NCBI RefSeq assembly: GCF_964204645.1
Contig: NC_134036.1
Coordinates: 10,776,704 to 10,836,703, forward strand
DNA length: 60,000 nt
DNA from: Tubulanus polymorphus
Lineage: Eukaryota > Nemertea > Palaeonemertea > Tubulaniformes > Tubulanidae
Direction of reading: 5' to 3'
The notes beneath the pieces are model-generated. The model worked only from the letters and a program-made list of their open reading frames with translations, had not been told where the DNA came from and did not search any database. The position numbers and the translations under genes are program-made. Within the stretch, counting starts at the first letter, position 1; every line of letters starts with the position of its first letter. This document shows positions 33,367-43,860 of this stretch, piece after piece.

Positions 33367-34119
33367 TTACTCTTTACATCTTACAACTAATTCATAAATT
33401 ATAGGAAAGTTATTCAAATCAATTAAGTATCCATTATGATTTCTAATTTCTAATCTAAAATTATTAAATTGAGGAATACAAGGTTTGAAATCACATTCAG
33501 CTAAATTATAATTTATTTGCGTTCCAAATTGTTTAACATTCTTCATTGGTAAAATGTTTAGTAAACCAGAATAACAAGTTATATCTTTAGTTGCTTCGAA
33601 TGTTTTTGTAGGATCGATTAAATTGCAATAAATATAAAAGTGTGTAAAAGGTATTATATTTGGTGTAGTATCAACATTTGAATAATATTTATCTGGTGTA
33701 ATTCCTAATAGTTTAGCTATAGGTTTTTTAACTGAAAATTGATATTTTTCATTATGAGCTAACCTTATCTTCATTTTATTAGAATTATCACTTTTCAAAA
33801 ATCTAATGTTAAATTCAGCATCACTACCTAATTTGATCCGAGCTTTTTTATTAATTTCCTGCGCTAATGTATCTAAATTATATAATCCTGGTTTTAAAAA
33901 TAGATAATTCCATTTATCCTTACTCTTGTTTGAAAAAAATAAATGTTCAAGACTTTTAGCTGTTATATTATAAAATGAGTTACAAAAACTTATATTAACT
34001 AATTTTAAATCTACGCAATTCTTAAATTCTCTATCTAATTGTACTAATAAATTATGTGATTTATAATTTGTAAGTTTTCTAGAATCAATAAATATTCTGT
34101 ATTCTTTCAATTCTACCAT
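33367..34119 (-). CDS. mCP: Minor capsid (penton) protein, single jelly-roll
   Basis: 250 codons, start context TTTTTTTTATGTTATAAATAATG. It opens with a beta-strand-rich segment containing an FYNITA core, then LAQEINKKA, KPIAKLLGI, FYIYCNLIDP and a C-terminal FRLEIRNHNGYLIDLNNFPIIYELVV. This succession is characteristic of Polinton and adintovirus penton proteins, which form the pentameric vertices. The length of about 250 residues is usual. It is the first of the leftward gene block and divergent from the zinc-ribbon gene at 34188. Intact. Confidence 0.87.
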   Translation of the reverse strand: MVELKEYRIFIDSRKLTNYKSHNLLVQLDREFKNCVDLKLVNISFCNSFYNITAKSLEHLFFSNKSKDKWNYLFLKPGLYNLDTLAQEINKKARIKLGSDAEFNIRFLKSDNSNKMKIRLAHNEKYQFSVKKPIAKLLGITPDKYYSNVDTTPNIIPFTHFYIYCNLIDPTKTFEATKDITCYSGLLNILPMKNVKQFGTQINYNLAECDFKPCIPQFNNFRLEIRNHNGYLIDLNNFPIIYELVVRCKE

Positions 34120-34187
34120 TATTTATAACATAAAAAAATTACCGCTCATCACTAAAAATTAATTTTAATAAAATTTTTCCTTAATAA
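34120..34187. promoter_or_regulatory. Divergent promoter region between mCP and the zinc-ribbon gene
   Basis: Only 68 bp separate two divergent starts. Toward mCP it has T-tract + ATGTTATAAATAATG. Toward the plus-strand gene it has AATTTTTCCTTAATAAATG. Both arms share the T-tract/TAAATG architecture seen at almost every gene of element A. Confidence 0.65.
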
Positions 34188-35501
34188 ATGGAAGTGAAGA
34201 TAGCATGCGAAATTTGTGGTGAACTTCTAAGAAAAAGTAATATGGCTCGACATATGAAAAAACATGATGAAAATTATAAACCCCCTAAAATAAACTGTCC
34301 AAATTGTAATAAAACATTCTCTAGAAATTATTTCAAAAAACATTTAGAGAAGTGTAAAAATAATAACTTAATAGTTAATGTTGACAGTAACGAAAGTAAT
34401 AATAATTCTGTTGAAGTTGAACCTGAAATTATTTGGAAAAGACCTTTCTTATTCTATGATAAGGATAATATAAAAGATCATTTCTGTGAGCCTTGTCGAA
34501 TAAAATATAACCCTGAAAATATAGAAGATTGGGAGAATCATCAATTTCGTAAAGTACATATAGATAAAATTTCTAATAAATTTGAAACTGAATTCAATGC
34601 AAGAAAAAATAATTTATTAGAAAAAATAAAATATGAGAAAACGTTACCAGATAATGAAGAAACAGTTGAAAAGTTAGAAAAACAATATAATGAATTAACA
34701 AGAAAAACATATTATTGTAAATATTGTAAATTGATTATTACAACAAGTAATTCAAATCTACATGATAGAACAATAAAACATAAAGAAAACGTAAGAAAAT
34801 ACCAAGAGCTTAATGAAGATCTATTACTAATAGATTATAAACAAAAATGCCCACAATGTATTTATGCGACCTTAAGGCAAGAAGGTACTGTGTTATTTTG
34901 TGTTGATTGTGGATGGCAAAGGAATTTATGGGGTGAAGAAAAAACTAGAAATTTTCTTATAGAACCAAAATTAAATTATCTTGATGAAATTTTTAAAATA
35001 TTTTCTATAGAAGATCATACACCAGAATATATGCAATGGCTTGAAAAAATGAAAATAATAGAAAATAAAAATGGTGAAATAACTAAAAAAGATATTATAA
35101 AAACAATTATTCCACCAACATTTAACAAAAAACAAAAGAAAATGTATTTATATTTATTATTTAACGATTATTATGAAAAACCTAAATTAACAGAAGAAGA
35201 TATGGAAAATATAAAAAAAATATTTAAACAAATATTAATGTATCATTTGGAAAATAGAATAACAGATTCAATAAATTATGAATTCTTTTTAAATAAGATT
35301 GTAAATTATTTAAACCTAGATATTATAATTCCATTTGATGAATTAACAAACAAAAAGAAACAAAGAGAGCGAGATGAAATGTGGAACAAGATAGAACTTT
35401 ATTTAAATGAGAAAAATGGAATGGAAGAAGAACCTGAACAATTAAATGAAAATGAAGAAGCCAATAGTGATTTCGAGTTTGATGATATAGATCCATTTTA
35501 A
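34188..35501 (+). CDS. Zinc-finger protein resembling late transcription factor VLTF3
   Basis: 437 codons. Residues 7-25 (CEICGELLRKSNMARHMKKH) and 37-56 form C2H2-type fingers, with a further finger at ~177-198 (CKYC...H). A zinc ribbon is made by C221, C224, C238 and C241 (CPQC...CVDCG). The stretch 262-385 has LTEEDMENIKKIFKQI followed by NYEFFLNKIVNYLNLDIIIPF. This order (ribbon, helical linker, then a conserved LT..E..E.I..mF....n..yfL.K block) resembles the VLTF3-like late transcription factors of large DNA viruses. The C-terminus is acidic and ends DDIDPF. Its stop codon overlaps the PolB stop on the other strand. A VLTF3 assignment is plausible, not proven. A zinc-finger regulator is secure. 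Confidence 0.55.
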   Translation: MEVKIACEICGELLRKSNMARHMKKHDENYKPPKINCPNCNKTFSRNYFKKHLEKCKNNNLIVNVDSNESNNNSVEVEPEIIWKRPFLFYDKDNIKDHFCEPCRIKYNPENIEDWENHQFRKVHIDKISNKFETEFNARKNNLLEKIKYEKTLPDNEETVEKLEKQYNELTRKTYYCKYCKLIITTSNSNLHDRTIKHKENVRKYQELNEDLLLIDYKQKCPQCIYATLRQEGTVLFCVDCGWQRNLWGEEKTRNFLIEPKLNYLDEIFKIFSIEDHTPEYMQWLEKMKIIENKNGEITKKDIIKTIIPPTFNKKQKKMYLYLLFNDYYEKPKLTEEDMENIKKIFKQILMYHLENRITDSINYEFFLNKIVNYLNLDIIIPFDELTNKKKQRERDEMWNKIELYLNEKNGMEEEPEQLNENEEANSDFEFDDIDPF

Positions 35502-38500
35502 TAACCATAAGGTAATGTTTTTATACCATCATCTGAAATATGCCTTTTATCATCAAATGGATTTAAACTAGTTTTTTCAACTTCATTAATGTACATCTCA
35601 TGATCTTCTGATCTTAAACAATTCATCTTGTGTTTCATTACAATTGATTTATATAAACACTTTATATAATCTTGAAATTCTATATGTTTATCAACCACAT
35701 GTTTTGTTATTCCTTTTAACTTTTTAGCTTCATGATCTTTTGTTCTGTAACTATACATTTTACTTCCTATCCCAACAAATTCAATCATTTCATCACCTCC
35801 TAATTCATCTTTAAACTTACCAGGAATCTTTTTATTATCATTACTAAACAATTCATGATCTTTGGGGTAATTGCTAAAATCAAAATAATGTTTTAATGTT
35901 TTTAAGTCTTTTGTTATATCATTTGTCTTGATTTTTAGTATGTAGGCGTCAGTATTGACCGCTATTAATGGAAATCCACAGTTAAATGTACCATCTTCAG
36001 TTGATAAATCATAAACATAATCTGTTGGGTTATATATTTCAAATAAATCCTTATCTTCTTCTGTTAACTCATTTTCTACATGGCTTAAATTAAAGCAATT
36101 TGGTTTAGATTTAATCAATCCAATATTCATATTGAAGCCTAATGAATTACATAATATATTTAATCCTGATATAGCAACTTTTCCTTTTTGAGCTAAAGAT
36201 ATTGTTTTGCGGTTTTTGAAACTTTTTGAACCATCTGCAGCATAGAACCGAATGAAGAACCATTTTCTTAAATTATTTTTTGCATTTAATACATAATCTG
36301 GAACTATCTTTTCTTTAGTTGAAGTATTACTTTTCACTATTGCATGAGTGTAGAATTCGTTATTATATATATATTTATAGCAAAATCTTTAGGATTATTC
36401 ACATGTATTCTATAACATTGCGATGATTTCATAACATCTATGATTTTAAATGTTTTATGTGAATAAACTTCTTCACAGAATTTCTTAATTCTTTCTAATA
36501 ATTTTAAGTCTTGATTGCATAAATACCAACAATATTTAGTTCCACTAACATAATTATACACACCTGCTGAACCATCACCCATGAAAAATCCTTTGATAAA
36601 ATATTCTTTTTCTTCTAATGTTTCGGGTTCTATATTATAAATATTATTAATTATTTCATCAAATGACATATGATTCATTCTTGGGAAAAATCTTTTATGT
36701 AATAATTCATCTCCAATTTTTATATCAGTTGGTTTTATTTCATTACCATTTTGTTTAATCAAACTATGGTCTTCAGTAACATCTACAAATCCTAATTTAG
36801 TTCTAACTCTATAGATTTTCTTATTTGTTTTATGTCTAATAATATTCTTTAATTTTTTCCATCCATTTCTTGTCCAAACATCCATTAAACCATTTATTTG
36901 TATAAGTTCTTTTTCACCATATGAAATATAAGATTTATTTTGATTAGGAATTATTTGTGAAATTCTTCTTACCAATATTTTATTATTACATTTTAATAAT
37001 ATTGGGGTGTCAGCCGTTACAGAATCAAAATATAATATTTCTATATGTTTTTCCCCAAAAAGTGGCTGCAAAACATTGTAATAAAAATTATACATCAATA
37101 ATTTTTATATTTGCAAAACAGTTGAACCTATAAATATAGGTTTATTAAATTTTAATGATGTTCTTTTTAATTTAACTGCTGTTAAATAATCTTCAAATCT
37201 TTTATTTCCTAAATGTCTAGGACTTGATTGTAAATGTCTTAATCTTTCAGAATTATTTACTAATTCAATATCATTTCTATTTCTAATATTTTCACATGTT
37301 TTACCATAAAAACTATTATTCATTAATTTGAAGAAATCTTTTTCAAAATCTGTTTTTGATATGGTTCTCTGTTGAGTATTGAAATCTATATATTTTTCTA
37401 ACCACTTCGATTGATTAAATTCAATATATCTATGTACTTTCTTTAATTTCATTCCTTGTTTTAGATAAAATTTTAACATTCTATAATGAACAATATAATT
37501 GTATTTATTATTTTGAGTAAGTATTAATTTTTCTGTAAAAACATGATCTTTCGGTTTTATTTTCTTCTGGTATTCACTTAAATAACTATCATCTACAGTT
37601 AAATGTTCTGGGCAATAAGGTAAGTTTCTTGTTTTAAACTTTATATTTTCAGGATATTCTAAATCAACTACAAAGAAATAACCAATTGGTGCTTCATCTT
37701 TTAAACTAATAATTGCGCTTTCCCAATCAGTTTTATCACCATTTTCAACTTCTGTTAATATAAAATTTTTATATGGTTGAGGTTGCATCATTGCCCAACC
37801 ATATAAATTATTGGCGTCAATATATAATAATTTATATTCATCATTTGCTTTAAAATACCTATCTCCCATAACACCACTAATTCCACCTCTAATTGATTTT
37901 TCAAATAATAAAACCATATCTGCTTCTTTTAATAAATCTAATTCTACATTTGTATATTTTAAACCACATTGCCAGGTTAAACCAGGACTAGAATAACAAT
38001 AACAAGGATCAACATTAAAATGATTCAAATTAACTTCTCTAAATTTTTCAAATATGTCAGCTAATATCATAACATCTGATTTTAAATATAAATCAACTAA
38101 TTCGCCATGATTTTTCATCTTAAAATAGTTCCAAATATTTAATGTTCTATTAAACACTTCGTCTTTCACATACTCCTCTTTTAATTTATCATAAAATTGA
38201 TCTTTTAATAATTCTGTTACATTAAAATCATTATGTGTTTTATAAAATGAATAAGGAATTGCGCCTTTATATCTCAATAATTTAAAATCTTGTTCATTTG
38301 GATAATAATATCGAGTTATAACAAAATCATTATCAACTAAACTTTTTGATAAATTATCTAATGAACTTGCTAGAAATCTATAAGAATCTAAAAATCTAAT
38401 GCAACCAAATTGAAATGAAATATAATTTTCAGATGTTTTAGCTAATAGTTTAAAATCATATTTTCTTACATTTACACCATTCATAGCATTATATTCTTCT

Positions 38501-40573
38501 ATTTTCTTGATTAATTGCACCCAATTTTCCCGATAATTGTTTTATAAATAGATGGGTATCATAGCCTGATAAATTATGAAATAATATTGGTACGAAATTA
38601 ACTTTCTTAGCTTGTAAATTGCAATCTTCATGAGCAGCTCCACGATATTTTGAATTCAAATGATCATGATCTCTAACTCTTTTATCAAATGAATAAAAAC
38701 GTTTTTCACAATAACAACAATGAGTTGCATAATTAAAATCAATTTCATCTTCTTTTGTCATAACTATTCTTTTATTTTTGTTCAATAATTTTGCAAAATC
38801 ACTTTTTAATTCAATAATTTTATCACAAAAATCATTAACTACATTTTCACCTCTAAAAGAAATATATTGACTTTCATATAATTCGGGATAATTTGATTTT
38901 ATGTAAATTCCATAAGCAGCAGCTCTTAGATGAACTTTTTTAATTGTATTTATAATTGGTGGGTCTTGTATTGTGTCTTCATTTAATTCATTTCCTTTAT
39001 CCATTGATTTTAATAATTGCTTTTTGTTATATATTTCTTTTCTATCTTGATCAGTTAATTCTTTATTCAACGATTCAAAATCCCCATAAATTACAAATGG
39101 AACAATATTTTTAAATTTATGATTAGTAAATTTCAATTTATAATCTTTTTCTGTTGGCATTATTAATTTACAAAAATCTTTATTATCACATAATTCTTTA
39201 TGTTTTAATAATGTATTCTCGGTCATAAATTTAGATAAACATTTTCTACATAGATAAATTTTACGATGATGATCACTTTCTGTTCTAAAGAATAAATCAA
39301 TTTGTTTTAACCACACATAATGTTCATTTTCATCTTTTTTATAATATAACAAATCTATAGCATTTTCATCATCATAATATTCTGTTAAATATAAAGCTTC
39401 CAATGTATAATCTTTAATATTTTCACCTTTTGTCTTTGGTAATTGCATTAATTCGAATACATTTATTTTTAAATTATTAATTTTTTCTATTTTAGGAATC
39501 ATTTTTATAGTTACTGGATATTGATCAATTTTATATAATGTTTCATATTTCCGGTAATTTGTTATTCTAAAACTATGCGTCATATCTTCTGTTTGTTGTA
39601 AACAACTAATAATTGACCATAGAAAACATTTATTATCTTCATTTTGAACATTTATTACTGCTTTTGTTGTAAATGGTAATTTAATATAAGATGATGCTTT
39701 AATATCCTTTTCTGTTGTAAAGTTTGAATCATTTTTAAACATTTTATTACTTTTTGATGTTTTATTCCTTTTTGTATTATAAACATTTAAATCTAAATAT
39801 ATTATTTCATTCAATGTTAAGCCAGAACCCTCAAAATATCTTTCTTCAATATGACGTTTAAATTCATTAAATATTTTTTCTAACTTCTCTTTTATTTGTG
39901 TTTTTGAAATTATTTCTTCAGAGTGTGTTTGAATATTATAATTCATTTTTTCTTCTGACTTTATAAAACTTACTTTCCCAGAGATACTAATTTTTGGATA
40001 TTCAACATCTGTTATCAAATCTAGTATTTTTTCTATTATTTCATTAAATTTACTATAATCTTCTATTGTTGTACCTTTAAAAAATCTAAATATAATAGCT
40101 GCAGGACCAATTTTACTATGTAATGTTTCTAAGATTTCAATTGTATCTTTTATTTCTAGTGAATCAATATAATTTCTAACATTTTCCATGTAAGGTTTAT
40201 TTGAAATGGATTTAGTTTTTGAAGTTGATTCTTTTACTTTTTGAGGTTTATTATCAAAATAATCTTTTCCTAAAACATTATTACTCAAATTTTGGTGGTG
40301 TTTTTGTGATTCGAGATGTCTATTATAATTCCTTTTTACTATAAATTCATTACAAACTTCACATTTTATTTCATCCACATTCATATTTTCTAATCGTTCT
40401 TTTCTTTCATTGGAATTTTCTGGAGTTTCAAAATCTATTACATTTTTTATATGATTTGCAGTTTTTTCATGTCGTGTTTTATGAGATGTATCGATGTATT
40501 TTTTACAATATTGACAATAATATTGATTTTTATTGACATTATTGTTTTCTAGTTGGTGTTCATTCTCCCCCAT
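35498..40573 (-). pseudogene. PolB: Protein-primed DNA polymerase B with an intein; three breaks
   Basis: Starts at ATG 40573 (AATTTTTTTCCTAATAAATG). The N-terminal fragment (to 38489) has two C2H2-like fingers (C20/C23, C71/C74), the NEDNKCFLWSIIS hallmark at 311-323, exonuclease motif I DFE at 498-500 and a zinc motif at 619-651 (CCYCEKRFY..RDHDH). The middle fragment (38520-37105) has YLKSDV (exo III), DANNLYGWAM (motif A) and NNSFYGKTCEN (motif B). It ends at TAA 37105-37107, where element B has a serine codon. Motif C is split by the intein (37023-35954) into YFD and TDA. Breaks: a frameshift near 38500-38525, the nonsense codon, and a frameshift inside the intein. The enzyme replicates the element using a terminal protein primer. 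Confidence 0.92.
35954..37023 (-). other. Intein with LAGLIDADG (DOD) homing endonuclease in PolB motif C
   Basis: Inserted exactly between the codons of YFD and TD of the polymerase active site. Block A: SVTADTPILLK, with Ser as residue 1. Block B: VDVTEDHSLI, containing the T..H motif. Endonuclease motifs: FIKGFFMGDGSAG and FFIRFYAADGSKS. Block F: VYDLSTEDGTFNCG. Block G: PLIAVN directly before T of the C-extein. The size of 1070 bp is about 356 codons, typical for an endonuclease-bearing intein, and one base pair short of frame. The penultimate residue is Val where His is usual, which might slow Asn cyclisation. A frameshift lies in an AT dinucleotide run near 36355-36377, between the two endonuclease motifs. 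Splicing would excise the intein and ligate the exteins. Confidence 0.9.
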
Positions 40574-40587
40574 TTATTAGGAAAAAA

Positions 40588-40638
40588 ATTACTTGTGGTG
40601 ATGAGTGTTAGGAAAAAAATTACTTGTGGTGATGAGTG
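40588..40638. repeat. Tandem subterminal motif at the right end
   Basis: ATTACTTGTGGTGATGAGTG occurs at 40588-40607 and 40619-40638, 31 bp apart, each with a T-run (GGAAAAAAA on the plus strand) beside it. The same word, inverted, occurs twice at the left end. The copies overlap the polymerase promoter/start region, so one round of promoter duplication is likely. Confidence 0.85.
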
Positions 40639-40688
40639 GTGTCTCGCCCTCTCGCCCTCTGGTATGAAACCCACATATTCCAATTACT
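40617..40688 (-). repeat. Right terminal inverted repeat of element A
   Basis: 72-bp reverse complement of 23938-24009, ending CCAATTACT. Confidence 0.95.
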
Positions 40689-40694
40689 TAAGAG
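40689..40694. repeat. Target site duplication TAAGAG (right)
   Basis: Identical to 23932-23937. Confidence 0.93.
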
Positions 40695-41698
40695 TGTATT
40701 AAAAATGTTCAACCCAACAGGTATTGGATGTTTCAGTAAAATTTCCGGACCAACGAAAGTTATGAATGAGGAGATACTAAATTCCTAATAAGAAGAATAA
40801 TTCGATGCTGTTCGATTTTTCAATCAGTTGTATTGATTTGTTTCTTTTTTATTGCTTATGTTGTCACAATGGAGATTTCAGCAGTTTAGGATATTTTCAT
40901 CGGACGTAAATTGCCATCTGTTCAGCTTTCTGCCAATTCTTGATTACTGAAATCGATGCAACGGTTATAGAATCTTCATACAATTTGCAAATATTTTCAG
41001 ACATAGACAGGCTTTTTATATGCATTGGATAAACTGAATTTATATAAGTTGTGAAATGCTTACATGACGCTTCGAAATTTGGCGCGTAGTAGATATTTGG
41101 CCATCCACAATGAATCTACTTCACACCCTCCGTAGTTACGATTAATGAAAAATCGTCTATTCTCAGTTGTTGAAATAACACTGAAATGCATGAATTTATA
41201 ATAGGATGTCTTACATAAATACAGAGCCTTTGCGAAAGCAACTGATATATGATACACAAGAAATTGAAAACAAAATATTTCAGACAAAAAGAAACATGTT
41301 TACTGTCGTGTAGTGAAAACATATTATTTGAAAATCGGTTTTACAAGCAGATACACATACTTACTATCCTTCCATTGAAAAAATGTTAGATTCTGATTCT
41401 TTTGATAAATCGTTCCAACTACTAATCATCAATCGTTCCTTATTGAACCAATTAGTTATTGAAGAACCCGCTCCATTAAATCTGGCTTAGGCAACGGTTT
41501 TTCCAGCCTGGTAGAGCTCTACTTGTACCTTGATAGACATAATGTAAATTGTAACTGTCATTACTATGAACCTATATTATGATGGTTGGTTTTCACGATA
41601 GTTTTATATCTTTTAATGACAAATGTTGCTATAAATGACAATAATTTTGAAAACGACGCCACGTCGAACTATCAACACCACGTGATTAAAACACTGAC
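40695..41698. other. Non-coding flank of element A
   Basis: No supported gene. Overlapping frames of 68-75 codons around 41060-41322 on the minus strand share no domain and lack splice context. Confidence 0.4.
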
Positions 41699-41894
41699 CT
41701 CTTTAACATTCATGCTGCCCCATGCATCCACATGAGGACTCTTCCAAACACAGTTACATTTTATCGTCGGTTCGAGTCTACTTGGCGGGCATTGGTCATT
41801 GTATGGTTTTGTCCACGCTTCATAAACACCTTTATTTGTCCCTTCACTGGCAACAAACACCAGTCTCCAAGGGGTATCGCCGTACGTAGTCTCG
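41699..41894 (-). CDS. Candidate internal exon of an extracellular protein
   Basis: On the minus strand an AG acceptor (AAAAATTAG/CGAG) is followed by an open 65-codon segment containing GDTPWRLVFVASEGT, VYEAWTKPYNDQCPPS and HVDAWGSMNVKE, then a donor GAG/GTCAGT. The Trp/Cys-rich, polar composition resembles an extracellular domain repeat of the kind common in marine invertebrate secreted proteins. I cannot name the domain. Neighbouring exons were not found, so it could belong to a gene with long introns or be a relic. Confidence 0.4.
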
Positions 41895-43860
41895 CTAATT
41901 TTTACAAGCGGTTTTACATTAACATGTATACAATATATTCCGTATCCGGGATTTCAATAAATAAACACTTACAGCAGTAATCGTAGACTAACTTACCGCA
42001 TGATGACCCTAAAATATGAAAAAGGAGTTATCGAAATCGGACAAAAAAAATTATAATGCAACATGTTGGGGTTTCTGAACTTCGCGGAATATCCGGATTC
42101 TACGGAATTCCCGGATTTTTGTCGGAATCACCGGAATTTATCTAATATTCCCGGATTCTTAGTAAAACCCAGAAAAGATCTCGGATGGCGAGCGGACAAT
42201 TCAATTCAATATTCTATTGATGCAAATTTGGCAGAAAATGTATACAGCGGCAATAAACAATTTTGCCTCTCACGCAGCTCGTCCAGTCGACCGATTTCCT
42301 TCAGTCATTTTAATTTCATCGTTATTGAGGTATGTATAGAATTGGACATCTAAATTTACAGAAAATCTTCATTACTGGCGTTGGCGTTTAAATGTCAACT
42401 ATTATTAGTGCTTAACGTCGATATGTCATGAAACTGTATGCACTCTATGTATGTCGGTCGTACGACGTAGAAGCTAGTACTACTCTTCTAGGGCCGGTAG
42501 GCCTAAGCTTACTTACAAGTTATATCAGGCATTCCTCCAAGGCCAGCTTCCTGAACTTTTTAGCTAGCGGTACATTTTATTATTTTTTACTCATTTGAAC
42601 TAGACCTTCATTCATTTTGCAGGATGCAGGAGAGGCTAGGCCTATGTCATCCAACCAGTCTGAGTCAAATTGAATGCGATATATCATGGCCTGATTATTC
42701 AACTAATATGTTTTATTAATTCATTCCAGTTAATCACAGACCAACATGTTGCGCCTTCCAAATTTAAACGCCACAAGCTGTTACACGAACAGCATTTTAC
42801 AATGCTTTCACAACTTGTTCAGTTTAAGAAGAGTGTTTGAATTCTTGTCCTCCTCTCAAGGAACAGGTACCATAAGGTAGCGTTGACGCGTTGGACGGCG
42901 GAACTTATCACTAGCAATTTTCGCGATTCATGTTTCGCGTAATGTTCGAGAATTATGGAACTCTCTTTAACAAAGAACGTTGACAAAGTAGTTCTTCGTT
43001 TATTCGAAATCCCAATTCTTCATAGTGTAATTGCATCGGTTGCGTTAGCTTTTTCCTATGATTGCCTTTGGATTGAACCAGTCGAAATAGGGCCATCCCG
43101 TTTGCCAATATCATTGGTCTCGGGTCACGGATATTTTTATTGTGATGGTTAGCCGAAATCAATAAACGAATCGGGTCCGCTACTGCGAGAGATGATGAAT
43201 TACAAACCGTAGAACCTGCCGCTCTACGATCATCAATGCGGCGTGTTTTACAAGGATTTGATCTCGGTTCATCTCTACACTCGTCGTTAAGTTTATGTTT
43301 ACTCACAATATATGTACCATTAGAGCTATTCTCGGAGAGTTTATAACCTACGCGATGTCTATACATTTCCACTTATTTCGAATATGAACTGAATTTTTAT
43401 CGGACCTTCCGATTATATCGTACACCGTGCACTAGGGTGGAAGTGACCTGACAACAAGCGTACACGACGAACCAAACAGGGCGGACAGTGTTTTACGAGC
43501 GAACAAGGTTTCAAAAATCAAACCCAGCGGACAGTGGTGTGATAACGGTATTATTGATTTATGTTATTGATTTCAAACAGCAGTTCGGTCCATAAATAGA
43601 ACTGCTGCTGCAAAAGATAACTCAAACTTTGTGACATAAATTAATGTTAAAATGTCGGATTTTTGGATCAACAACTACTGTGGCAAACTATAATTCAAAC
43701 TTTATGTCAGGATTTAATGAGAAAATGTCACGTATATAGACAGAAATTAATGAGAAAATGTCAAGTTTATAGTCACGTCACTTTGGATTGAACGGTTTTT
43801 CGTCCAACGCAGGTTGAGCTAACGACAATTTTTACTGTTTTGGTAATGTCTTTATTGATA
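41895..43860. other. Mostly non-coding stretch
   Basis: A cluster of CCGGAAT/CCGGATT words near 42085-42155 forms a short degenerate tandem repeat. The 139-codon minus-strand frame at 42953-43372 has no domain. No supported gene. Confidence 0.4.

Larger units (their letters stand above)
23938..40688. mobile_element. Element A: complete Polinton/Maverick (adintovirus-like)
   Basis: The 16,751-bp unit has identical 72-bp inverted ends starting AGTAATTGGA, a matching 6-bp TAAGAG target duplication and the full core gene set of animal Polintons: protein-primed PolB, DDE integrase, packaging ATPase, major and minor capsid proteins. It is more AT-rich than its flanks and its genes are tightly packed. 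Genes from 24824 to 34119 run leftward, the zinc-ribbon gene at 34188 runs rightward, and PolB runs leftward from the right end. I found no adenain-like protease. Decay is light: three in-frame TAA codons and three frameshifts. This suggests a recent but probably no longer autonomous insertion. The polymerase gene carries an intein. Confidence 0.96.

Noticed and set aside
42953-43372. 139-codon minus-strand ORF
   Set aside because: Basic, low-complexity-free but without domain, splice sites or homologue in the window. Such a length can occur by chance.
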